Below the pieces are notes generated by a model. That model was not told the origin of the DNA, made no database searches, and saw nothing but the letters and a program-made list of their open reading frames with translations. 64,000 bases of DNA from Taxillus chinensis (taxonomy: Eukaryota > Streptophyta > Magnoliopsida > Santalales > Loranthaceae): contig CM042090.1 of the NCBI GenBank assembly GCA_023512835.1, forward strand, positions 51,695,365 to 51,759,364, in the 5' to 3' direction. The position numbers and the translations under genes were made by a program. Below, in pieces: positions 54,571-64,000 of the stretch (its first letter is position 1; each line of letters opens with the position of its first letter).

Positions 54571-55974
54571 CGAACCACCGAAGGTCCAGCCCCACCTTCC
54601 TCGGAGGGTGATGGTAATTCCTCCATTTCACTGGTGCTAAGGTAAGCGCGAACACTCTGCCTTGGCCTGCCCCACCACTAGCCTCACTTGCCTTCCCTTT
54701 TGCTCCTGCTGCTGAGTCCACCGGGACGCCCCTCCGATCCTCCTTGTGGTTGCCTCTCCCCCGTGGCCTAGTGTGACTGGAACCAGCCTGACCGGCCTAC
54801 CACGAATGTCTGGCTTAGGGGGCTGGGGCCTGAAATTGGGTCCCACCCCTGTTCCCTTGTGTTAAGCTTCCAGCTCCCCGGTTGTTCCCCTTCTTTGAAA
54901 CACACCTTGCTGATGTGTCCCACCTTCCCACAGGCTATGACACGTCAAGTGCCGCTTGAGGCACTCACGTTTGACGTGCCCCGACAGGCCACAACAGGTA
55001 CACCCGCTTGGGAAGTTCCCAGGCAGCACTCCCCTGTCCTCCAAAGTAACGGGATACGGGGCGGAGCCATTGAAGCTTGGCCCCTATCCTTGGGAAACGT
55101 CCCACTCCCGGGCTCAACCTTCTGCCTCTTGGTTTCACCGTGCTTGTCGCGCGCTCTGCCCCATCCGCTCTTGGTGAGCCTGTCTTCCCTCCTCTAATCC
55201 TCTCTCAACAATCTTGGCGGTGTCCATGACTTCAGCATAGGTCTTCAGTCGCAGCATCTCCACCCTTTGCTTCAGGGCAGGTTTGAGACCCATGGTAAAC
55301 TTATGGACCTTCAGGTCCTCCCTTGATATTGCTTCTGGAGCAAACCGACTCAGCCCCGGAAATCTCGCTCATACTCTGCTCCGAGCGCGATCCCTGCGCT
55401 TCAGGCTGAACTCCTCCCACTTCTGCCACCGCAATGACTCTGGAAAGAACTCCTCATGGAACAGCTGGAGGAACTCATCCCAGGCCATGGTCTCCATGTC
55501 CCGGCTTCCTGAGATGCTAAGCCACCATTCCAAGGCTTCCTCCTCCAATTGCCGGACTGCTAGTCTCACTTTGTCTTCCTCCCGGGGTCGAAGAAAGGAG
55601 AACACATGCTCGATCTGCCGCAGCCAGTGCTCTGCTCCTAGAGGTTTAGCTCCTCCCTTGAACCTTGGTGGATGTTCCTTTCGGAACTGCGTCAACACGT
55701 CTCCCTCTTCCCGCCTACACGGAGGTTCCGCCTCACGGGGTGGAGAGGGTGGCACTGCCTGTCGTGCCATCATCTCCTGACGCACCTCGTTTAGGATCTC
55801 TCCCCTGAGGTCCTCACGCATGCCTTGCACGTTCTCACTTAGGGCCCGGACTTGGGCCATGATCCGCTCCAGGGGATCATCACCCTCTACATGCTGTCCT
55901 CTTTCCTCTCCAGCACGTGCAGAAGATTCATCTTCTACAGCTGGAGTAGCTCGGGTTACTCTCCTAGGAGGCAT
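54571..55974 (-). pseudogene. Element E: gag
   Basis: The start is at 55974 (MPPRRVTRATPAVEDESSAR). The first 200 codons are open: RIMAQVRALSENVQGMREDL (a coiled-coil-like helix), LTQFRKEHPPRFKGGAKPLG, WLRQIEHVFSFLRPREEDKV and DEFLQLFHEEFFPESLRWQK. A frameshift near 55390 breaks the capsid. The knuckle CTCCGLSGHVKREC lies near 54960-55005; the second knuckle is degenerate. A Gly/Arg/Gln-rich linker leads to the protease. Confidence 0.9.
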
Positions 55975-56425
55975 AGTCTACATAATTTAAACCAAACTAG
56001 GATCGGCTTCTCTCAAGCTCTACACACCCTCATCCCCATGGGCCATGAGGTACTCAAGCAACGTTTTACATTTAAACACACAGGTAAATCACGAAGTACA
56101 CAGCAAAGAATTCATAAGAACAAGCCTCACAGAAAATCACCGAATTTCACAAAGAACAAAATTTTGTTTTTAGCAACAAGTTTCAAGCAACATAGCATGT
56201 CCAATCACGATACTCATACTCGAGATTAAACTAGTGCCCTAATGCCAATGCATGTATGCACCCTCAACCCAAATGCAAATGCCCTACTCCTGGGTCTAAT
56301 TACCCCCGAGTACACCCCCGAAAGACCAGATAGGACCACGTTGATCGGGCGTGTCCTATATTGCCTCCTAAGAGTCTCAAAAGCAGCCAGGGCCTCCCCA
56401 CTATCCTAGGTCCACCAGACCATGA

Positions 56426-56443
56426 ACTATCGCTTCGATACCA
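56426..56443 (-). promoter_or_regulatory. Primer binding site of element E, altered
   Basis: On the minus strand TGGTATCGAAGCGATAGT follows the LTR after 3 nt. F has TGGTATCAGAGC, so CAGAG is replaced by CGAAG. Confidence 0.75.
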
Positions 56444-56446
56444 TAT

Positions 56447-57815
56447 TGTCACGCCCCAATTTCCTTCCACTTGGAAATGAGTAGTGACTGCCCATGCCCG
56501 CACCCGAAGGGACAAGGGGTTGGTGCGAAGCACCTTAAAAGGACTTCTGGGCACGGGTCTTTCCCAAACCTGCACAACCAGGCTAACATGCCAAGGGGCA
56601 TGCTCCTGCTCCCAAACCATGCACACAAACACAAATTGAATAACAACATCTCATTTTATTTCATTTCAAAGACTAAATGTTTATTACAACCCGCTCGGGG
56701 AAAAACCCCTATGAAGCCAGGTGTCTTGTACAAATAAAACCAAACCAAATTCTAGAACATAAAACCACGAGCACGATAAAGGAAATAACATAAAACTCCC
56801 GGCCTCGGGGACCTAGCTCCTCGGCCTTCACCTACCGCCCGCTAAACCCTGCAAAAAGGATAGTTTATAGGAGGGGTGAGCAAACCATAGCTCAAGTAGG
56901 GATCCAGTCTCCCCGGACCCGTCTCGCTCTACAACATGCATGATATGTGTATGCTTGTGCTCGTGTCGTGCCTCAGGCTAAAGCAACAAACATCACCCGG
57001 TAAACACTCTTTACCTGAGCCCGCACCGAAGGGCAGAGGACACCCCGCCACCACGGCGACATGACATACCACATCCAGGCGAATGTTGCATGGACACCAA
57101 TGCAACATTTTCCACCCGAGTCGATATGGTCAACCACCTCCTCGGGCGCCATACCTACCCTCGAGAATGGGTCTAGACTTAGCCCACCGTCGTGAGTGCT
57201 ACACCGAGACTCGGGACCACGTCCTGGCCAAATCTCAAGGGGTCCAGCTATTGTGCCTGGCCCATATCTCGGCTCGGTCTCAAACAGGACTAGCAGAACA
57301 ACATAGCATTACATCTCAACATGTAAACTCAAGACAAGATTTACACTTTATTTCGAGGGACCAACATGGTCGATACAAGCCACACATCAGCCTCACAGGC
57401 TTTTTTATCAAATACAAATCAAACACAAGACACATCGATCACACAGTATATCATCGAGACACCCATATACAAGGTCTCATAGGCATTATATTGAATACAT
57501 GGCATGCGGGCCTCACAGGCATTTTATCAAATACATAGTGTGCAGGCCTCACGGACATTTCATCAAACACATGGTGGGCATAAACAAACCCAAAAAATCC
57601 TCAGGCCAAATTCAACATCGGAATCAACAACATGCCACTGAAGGCCAACATCCATATAGGAGATCACACCTATATGGATTTACATATATATATATAGGCG
57701 AATATCCTAGAACAGAGGAGAGTTAGGAAGAACATGAATCCCTACCTCAGACTTTTGTCCTAACCTCTATGCTAGACACGTTCCAACGACGCGAACCACC
57801 ACGGCAACAGCCCGG

Positions 57816-57853
<38 letters not shown>

Positions 57854-58420
57854 CAGCAGCTGCAGCAAAGAAGAACACAAGAACCCTAAACTCAAACTCA
57901 AGCCCTCATTATATAGACACTACCCACATCAAAACGACGTAGTTTTGATTAAGTAAATCCCATGATCAAAACGACGTAGTTTTGATCACACAAGTTAGCA
58001 CCTTTCCGCACCCATATAGGCCAAAATACTCAGAATTTCAACATGGTCCTTTGAAGGAAGATCATTAGAATGTCAAAACCAAGGGAACCATGCAAAAATA
58101 TGGCTGCACGCCAACTTGAACGTGAATTTCCCAATTCACGTGCAACTCCATATGCACTCCAAATGCGCTCAAACTTCACCCCTAGCCTCCTTGCATCATG
58201 TAGAAGACAACCACACTTGCACGTGAAATGGACCCATTTCACGTGCACCTCACATACACGTCCGTTTGGCCTGAAACTTCTGTGGTAGATAGAGCACATC
58301 ATTCTAAGCAACTTTCCTTTTGCACGTGAATTCATTTGAGCCCATTCACTAGGTCAAAATCTAGAAGATATCCTACTCAGAAGGCAAAACTGTGACTAAC
58401 TCAAGGTACGGGTCCTTACA
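56447..58420 (-). repeat. Element E 5' LTR (right)
   Basis: 1974 bp, partner of 48974-50954. Compared with the left LTR the (AT)n run is much shorter (about 57684-57696) and the (CT)n run longer (about 57820-57851). Other differences are scattered. Confidence 0.94.
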
Positions 58421-58425
58421 TAGAG

Positions 58426-58905
58426 TCTCCAGTGGGAGGTATGATTGAGGTGCGACACGTTTGCCGCGATTGTGTGTTAACCATGGGTGATGTGAAACTG
58501 AGCTTCGACTTGCATGTGATGCCTTTGCGTACTTTTGACCTGATCTTGGATATGGATTAGCTTATGGCTTTCCAAGCCAAGACAGACTGTTACCGGAGGC
58601 GTGTATCCTTCGTGTCACCCGCAGGAATCTCTTGTACCCTGCAACGGGAGTGGGATCGTGAGGCGAGTCGAGCCAGGCCAGTGTTGGACCAGTGGGGTGC
58701 CATTACCCACAGGTTGGCAGCCCTGACCTTTGCTGAGGAGGGGAAGGTGGAAAAGAGGGTGTGGCCCGCTGTTGTGGACCAATTTCAGGATGTTTTTCCT
58801 GAAGAGTTGAGGAGTTTGCCACCTAAGAGGAGTGTGGAGTTCACCATTGAGTTGGTGCCGGGGACGAGTCCGATTTCCCAAGTAGCGTATCGTATGGGGC
58901 CACTG
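58426..58905 (+). pseudogene. Element F: protease end and approach to RT, truncated
   Basis: It continues F after element E: IEVRHVCRDCVLTMGDVKLS, LHVMPLRTFDLILDMD then a TAG where Trp is expected, LMAFQAKTDCYRRRVSFVSP, VDQFQDVFPEELRSLPPKRS and [15 protein letters not shown]. The next base is already element G sequence. Confidence 0.9.
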
Positions 58906-58906
58906 A

Positions 58907-59327
58907 GTTAGTCCCCATCTCTTGAGACCACTGAGTATATGTCCGCATCTCTTGATCCGGATAGCTTAATATCTCCGGATAAGTTTTCCCTAACCGTGCA
59001 GGTATTGGACATAAAGGAAACAGTAAATCTTTTGTCACATAAATTACTGACACTCAGCAGATTATGCTGCAAACCTTCGACTAGTGCAACTCTAGTGATT
59101 GATACACAGCCGTTGGTTAAAGTGCCATACCCGACAGTCATACCTTTGTTGTTGTCACCATATGATACAGATGGGTCTCGTTTGTCATTAACTTCAACAA
59201 GCAGAGTCTGATCACCCGTCATATGTCCAGAGCATCCACTATCGAGGATCCACTTGCATTGATTGATCTTTAACTTCAAGTGATCTAGCAATGCATTCCA
59301 GAGATGCTCCTGAAAGACAACAGTTTA
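58907..59327 (-). pseudogene. Element G: pol, protease
   Basis: After the TAA at 59325-59327 the same frame reads TVVFQEHLWN, DHLKLKINQCKWILDSGCSG (active site DSG), HMTGDQTLLVEVNDKRDPSV and ALVEGLQHNLLSVSNLCDKR. It ends at DADIYSVVSRDGD, where F begins. The GAG-pre-integrase domain that should follow is missing. Confidence 0.9.
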
Positions 59328-61200
59328 CACTTTTGGTGCCCAAACTTGTTTCGGGCGGTTAGAAGAAACAGCAGTAGTGTCAACAGTTTCAGATTTAACT
59401 TTGTTAGGAATTTTAGCTTTCCAGATTGACTTTAATTTGTTAGTTTCAACTACTTCTTTTACTTGGGTTTTCTTGGGAGAGACACTCCTTTGAGATTTAG
59501 ATTTTGATTTTCTCGAAGAACCCTTTTTGATAAACTGATCTTTATTAATATGAATTTGATTACAAAGCCAGTTATCAGATAAGCTCCAGCATTCATAGTG
59601 ATAATGACCTATCTCTCTACATATGGAACAGACACTATGATGTGGAGTGGTAACAGGGGATACAGATTTCACAGGTTTAACAGATTTTCTACTCTGTTCC
59701 CTATGGCCTAATCCTTTGCGATTGGGTGACGCGCTCTTGGCCCTAGATGCGCCAGCCTTAGCCTTTCCTTTCTTTCTGGGTGCTACAGTTTCGGCTTTAA
59801 CTGCAACAACCTTCCCTTCATCATTAGTTACGGGTGCTACTGCTTCAGGAACTGCAGTAACAGCCTCGATTCCACAATCATACACTATGGTGCCACCTAA
59901 AATGAAACCATCCAACGGTTTAGACATACTAACAGGGTACAAGTTGGTTAGTTTCAGAATGAAATCCGGAGGACACTCAGTAGTCTGTGTGGAGGTCGAT
60001 GGTTCAGAGCCTAGGCCAGGTTTGACTCAGATGTTGTCTGGATCAGTTCTAAAAGTAGAGGCTATTTCCCCTGATTTTAGCCACTTACGATTTATTTCCT
60101 TTTCCTGTTCCAGTTCATTTTTGAGACGTTTTACAATCACTTTTAGGCCAGTTAGGTTGGTATTTAGCAAGTGATTTTCAGCTCTTAGATCATGATACCA
60201 AGCCTCTTTACTCCTTAAGTCAGTTATATCCTTTTCTAATCTAGCAACAATAATATCAAGACGTTTATTCTGACTTTCCATATCTTTGTACATTTGAGTA
60301 ATTATTAGCCTCTCATTCTTTTCATGATCATGTTCAATAATAAGAGATTCTAATTTACTCATAAGCTCAGAGATCGAAGGTACCTCAGTATTTGCCATAA
60401 GGCAGACGTTTGGCTTAGGAGTTGGCTCATCATCCGAGGATTCCTCCTCTTCTTCCGAGCCACTGATGTACTTTGTGATGAACGCCTTCCTCTTGTTCTT
60501 GCTATTGTCTGAGGTGGAGCGGCGAGGAGTAACCTTATCACTTTTCTCGGCCACTTTAGATTTGGATTTACAGTCCTTGGCCCAGTGACTGGTTTTCCCG
60601 CAGTTATAGCATTCCTGGGAACTGGACTCCGATCGCTCCTTCCTTCAGAATGATGATGAGTAGCCTTTTCTGAATCCTTTTCTGCTTTTCCGCAGGAATC
60701 ACTCGAAGGATTTGACGAGAAGAGCTATTTCCTCTTCACCATCAGAGTCAGAATTCTCAGATTCTTTAGTATCATCATTCCTCAGTATGCTGAGACATTC
60801 CGTAGCTTTAAAAGCTACCCCCTTTTCTTTCCGAGCTATTTTCTCGTCTCGGTCAGAGTATTTAAACCTGACCTCATGAGTCCGCATCAGTCTTTGGTCT
60901 TCTAACTCCATGTTCTCCGATTGTCATCAGAGTAGGTATCTCCTGATGAAGACATAGCCAAATGAGATGATCATGGCAAACCATGAACATTCTCATGCGA
61001 GCTTTCCACTAGGAGAAAAGCTTAGGTGTGAACTTTGGCGGCTTTGTTAGTGTGAAACCAGAACTCCGTGGTTGTGAAGTAGCGGCAGCAGCAGGTTGAG
61101 GTGGATCGACATTTTCACTGCTGCTGTGATTGGGAAGGGGCTCTTGTGCATCTCTGGAGTTAATGCGAGTGCTGAATAGCATACTGCTTTCTTCGGCCAT
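59325..61200 (-). pseudogene. Element G: gag with internal deletion
   Basis: It starts at 61200 (MAEESSMLFSTRINSRDAQE) and is open to near 61009. After a frame change it passes through MFMVCHDHLIWLC, then jumps near 60912 from MTIGEHG to MELEDQRLMRTHEVRFKYSD; compared with D about 0.4 kb of the capsid is missing. The knuckle CYNCGKTSHWAKDC (about 60580-60625), an acidic stretch, a long coiled coil (ESQNKRLDIIVARLEKDITD and onwards) and a Lys/Ser-rich tail with CSICREIGHYHYEC follow, ending KQVWAPKV and TAA 59325-59327. There are few frame breaks in the C-terminal half. Confidence 0.88.
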
Positions 61201-61241
61201 TGATGAGAAAGAAAGAGTGGGATCTCTACTTTGAACAAATA

Positions 61242-61259
61242 GAAGCTGCTCTGATACCA
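61242..61259 (-). promoter_or_regulatory. Primer binding site of element G (initiator Met tRNA)
   Basis: On the minus strand TGGTATCAGAGCAGCTTC follows the LTR end after AG. TGGTATCAGAGC is the standard initiator-Met complement. Confidence 0.9.
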
Positions 61260-61261
61260 CT

Positions 61262-62832
61262 TGTTGGTCCCTTGGAGCCTAGAGGGGGGTAAATAGGCTC
61301 TTATCGAAACTCTTGTCTAACTCTTTTCGCTCAACACTTATCTGGTTAAGAGATAAAATCAATGCGGAAGATAACCAGATAGTGGAAGTATTTTGTTTTA
61401 TTATCAGAATGATAAGTACAACAAAATAGAAGCAGACTAAAGCTTGGAAGCTTTTAGACCTACTTACAACTCTTTAGCACTCTATTTACAAGTACGCACA
61501 CACTAGCCTCTATAATCACAATGAGTTTTGGTACATACACAAAACTATTACGCTTGTTCTAATGCACACATTCTAAAATGTACAAGTGTTACTATATATA
61601 GCGACATCCACAAGAGACAACCATGGAACTTGTTGTTCCGAACTTTGTGTACATTTACTATCTCTTAGAAATCTCTCTGTCTCAATTGTTGCGGATGTGG
61701 TCTTCAAGATCTTGGGTTTGCAACGCATAAGAGTCTTTGTAAGTTCTCAAGTGTAGTTAAAGTTGTGTCCACATATCATGATAATCCACGTGTAAGATGC
61801 TTTAGGTTTTCAATGAGTTTGTCTTACATCGGGAAGCAACGAGCTGGTGACTTTGATTACGAAAAGATAAGTTGAAGTAGCGTCTTCTTGAATCCGGTGT
61901 AAGGTTCCTTACTCCGTGTTTAAACTAAGCTCGGATCCTTACTCCGTAATACTGATTGCTTACTCCATATCAATTTAGTACTGAAATCTTTATTCCGTAT
62001 AAGCACTTCCTTACTCCATATGAAAGAGAAGGTCGGAGTGCTTACTCCGCAACAGCGCTTCCTTACTCCGCATCTAGTTTCCTTACTCCACATGAGTTAA
62101 AGGAACGGATGGCTTACTCCGTATCAGCACATCCTTACTCCGCATGAGTGAATGGTTCCGATTCCTTACTCCGCATGAGTGAATGGTTCCGATTCCTTAC
62201 TCCGCATCTAGTTTCCTTACTCCACAACTAGTTTCCTTACTCCGTGCGAATAAAGGCTCAAGCCCTTATTCCGTAGAAATGCTTCCTTACTCCGCATCTA
62301 TGAAAGACTTGGATTCCTTACTCCGTGTCTTTTTTCCTTTAGTCCGGTTGAGTGGAAGACATAACTTTTCAACTCCATGACGACTTTGTAGACTAAGATT
62401 CTTACTTCTCATCTTTTTGACTTAGTCCGTTTAAAGTATTAGGTGTGGATTTCTTAGTCCGTAGCTTTTAGGTTCTTAGTCCGCACGAATGATCCTTATT
62501 CCGTAAGAAGTAAAGACTTGGTTATATACCTGTTGGTCCCTAGGAGCATAGAGGGGGGTGAATAGGCTCTGATCGAAACTCTTTCTTCACACAGGTACAA
62601 CACAATCTGGTTAAAGGATGTAAAATCAGTGCGGAAGATAACCAGATAGTGGAAGTATTTTGTTTTATTATCTGATGATAATTACAACAAAATGAACAGC
62701 AATTACAGTTGATTACAATCGCACTCAGTTTTACAGTCACACACACTGGCATTGATAATCTCTATGAGCTCTTGTACACGCGCGTATCAGTTCTCCCTTT
62801 TTATTCACACACATGTCTATATACAACACTAC

Positions 62833-62869
<37 letters not shown>

Positions 62870-64000
62870 TTCTAGGAATCTATCTTGGAACTGTATTTTC
62901 CGAGCACTGTGTAAACATTAAGTTCTTCTCGGAAAATACTTCTGCTTTAACTGCTACGGATGTGAAGCTCGAAATATTAGAAGCATAAGTGAATTGAATT
63001 ACTTTGCTTGATTCCAATTGCATTTGGGACTGCATCCACATCTACGAGTGTTCCACGTGTAGGACAGTTTAGGTCTTCAATGAGTTTGTCTTACATCGGG
63101 ACACAACGAGCTGATAACATAAATGCGGTAGGGATAAGTTAAAGTAGCGTCTTCTTAGTCCGATATAGATTTCCTTACTCCGTATCAACGAGGCTCGGAT
63201 CCTTACTCTATGTCAGTTATTGCTTACTCCGTGTACATGAAGTCCTGAAATCCTTATTCCGTGTCAGCGCTTCCTTACTCCGCATGAGGTAGATATGCGG
63301 AATCTTTATTCCGCATCAGCGCTTCCTTACTCCGTGTGAGTTCCTTACTCCGCTTGAGTAATGGTTCGGATTCCTTATTCCGCATTAGTTGTCCTTACTC
63401 TGCATCAGTCATTTCTTACTCCGCTCGAATGAAAGACTCAGATTCCTTAGTCTGTATCTTCTTTTCCTTAGACAGCTGGAGTGAAAGACTTAATTTCTTT
63501 CCTCACAATAAATCTCTCTTACTCCGTACGAGTTGTAGACTCGGATTCTCATTCCGCATAAATTGACTTAGTCCAATCAAGAATAAAAGCGCGGATTCCT
63601 TAGTTGTTTTGTCAAGTGATTAGTCCGTACGAAGGGTCCTTACTCTGGATGAAGACTTGGTTATTTACCAAGTGTTTGATGACACTCATGATAATTCGGA
63701 TCAGGATTATGTATCCTGTCCTTTGCTTTGCTCTATGAGTGTAAGTCTAGTTTAGGATTTAATCTTCTGCAAGCTTAGGATAAACATGAAACATCTCAAA
63801 TCAAATTACATAGGGTTTTTTTAACAACATCATCCAAATTATAGGTTTGATCCAACAATACCAAGTGTTTGACGACACTCATTCTCACCTGGATCAGGAT
63901 TATGTATCTTGTCCTTAGCTTTGCTCTCATGAGTGTAGATCCGGATGAAGGTCATATCTTCTGCAATGACTTAAGATAAAACAACAAAGGTCTCAAATCA
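61262..64000 (-). repeat. Element G 5' LTR, interrupted by solo LTR H and cut by window end
   Basis: In sense the LTR ends GGGACCAACA at 61262. It runs right to 62530, is interrupted by H, and resumes at 63858 to the window end (about 60-70 bp still missing by comparison with D). It has many dispersed CTTACTCCG (sense CGGAGTAAG) motifs (61905-62500) and a TATA-like run near 61590. Confidence 0.88.
62526..63862 (-). mobile_element. Solo LTR H (Sirevirus-like) with TSD
   Basis: 62531-63857 (1327 bp) begins TGTTGGTCCCTAGG and ends GATCCAACA on the plus strand, that is, a complete LTR in minus orientation. It is flanked by atacc on both sides (62526-62530 and 63858-63862). There is no internal sequence, so it arose by recombination between two LTRs. 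CGGAGTAAGG-type motifs lie at 63170-63650, and a (TA)n run at about 62835-62865. Confidence 0.93.

Larger units (their letters stand above)
48969..58425 (-). mobile_element. Element E: chromovirus-type Ty3/gypsy (Tekay/Del-like), nearly full length
   Basis: 48974-58420 (9447 bp) has LTRs at 48974-50954 and 56447-58420 and a perfect 5-bp TSD, tagag (48969-48973 and 58421-58425). Sense order from the right: LTR, primer site, gag, protease, RT, RNase H, integrase, chromodomain, polypurine tract, LTR. The chromodomain after integrase marks the chromovirus branch; protein sequences and the primer site fit Tekay/Del. Several stops and frameshifts break pol. It is inserted in its relative F, opposite orientation. 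Confidence 0.95.
45083..58905 (+). mobile_element. Element F: chromovirus-type Ty3/gypsy, interrupted by E and 3' truncated
   Basis: The 5' LTR ends at 46859, followed by an initiator-Met primer site (46863), gag and protease to 48973. Element E interrupts, and protease plus the approach to RT continue at 58426-58905. There, after YRMGP, the sequence changes to element G. RT, RNase H, integrase and 3' LTR are absent. Proteins are close to those of E, so F and E are the same family in opposite orientation. Confidence 0.88.
30291..64000 (-). mobile_element. Element G: Sirevirus-like Ty1/copia scaffold, broken and truncated
   Basis: G is in two pieces. The 3' part of pol is at 30301-32795; protease, gag and 5' LTR are at 58907-64000. 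Elements B, F and E and an LTR remnant lie between. Proteins, primer site, LTR ends and CGGAGTAAGG motifs are of the same family as D. The region after pol and the 3' LTR are missing at the left (junction near 30290). About 0.5 kb covering GAG-pre-integrase and the start of integrase is missing at the inner junction (near 58905). The 5' LTR runs off the window. Confidence 0.85.

Overview
The window is a block of nested LTR retrotransposons from a flowering-plant nuclear genome, probably a eudicot. The evidence is Ty3/gypsy elements with two RNase H domains and an extra ORF upstream of gag (Tat/Ogre type), Sirevirus-like Ty1/copia elements, chromodomain Ty3/gypsy elements (Tekay/Del-like), long AT-rich LTRs and 5-bp target-site duplications (TSDs). 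I see no host gene, no tRNA or rRNA gene, no CRISPR array and no bacterial-type feature.

Layout. Element A (Tat-like, minus strand, about 1-30290) is the left scaffold. Read 3' to 5' it has a tandem-repeat 3' UTR (1-1920), an integrase remnant, a gag-pol linker, gag, ORF1 and a leader. It lost protease, RT and RNase H in an internal deletion near 2530. Element C (plus strand, same lineage, non-autonomous, 4129-14559, TSD gtact/gtacc) sits inside A's gag. Element D (plus strand Sirevirus-like copia, 15239-28067, TSD gaatt) sits between A's gag and ORF1. Element G (minus strand copia related to D) is the right scaffold, about 30295 to past the window end. Element B (minus strand, Tat-like, with pol, 32796-43170) is inserted in G's integrase. 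An LTR remnant (43171-45088) and element F (plus strand chromovirus, 45083-48973 plus 58426-58905) follow in B's broken gag. Element E (minus strand chromovirus, 48974-58420, TSD tagag) is inserted in F's protease. A solo LTR, H (62531-63857, TSD atacc), sits inside G's 5' LTR. One deletion junction near 58905 removes the 3' end of F, the 5' end of B and about 0.5 kb of G.

How the parts relate. A, B and C share one layout after the coding region: paired 28-nt hairpins, an ATGCAT-rich tract, a private tandem array, a palindrome and polypurine tract, then an LTR starting TGTTGGACCCC. Only the array differs completely between elements. D, G and H share an LTR full of CGGAGTAAGG motifs, and D and G share an in-frame stop between gag and pol. 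E, F and the 43171 LTR share palindromes with an ACGT core just upstream of a TATA box.

All coding regions are broken by stops or frameshifts, so nothing here is likely to be autonomous as assembled. I found no new biological system of the defence or metabolic kind. The most interesting candidates are the conserved GNRA-loop hairpin in the Tat-type 3' UTRs, the palindrome abutting the polypurine tract, and an odd microindel pattern in D that may be an assembly or base-calling artefact.
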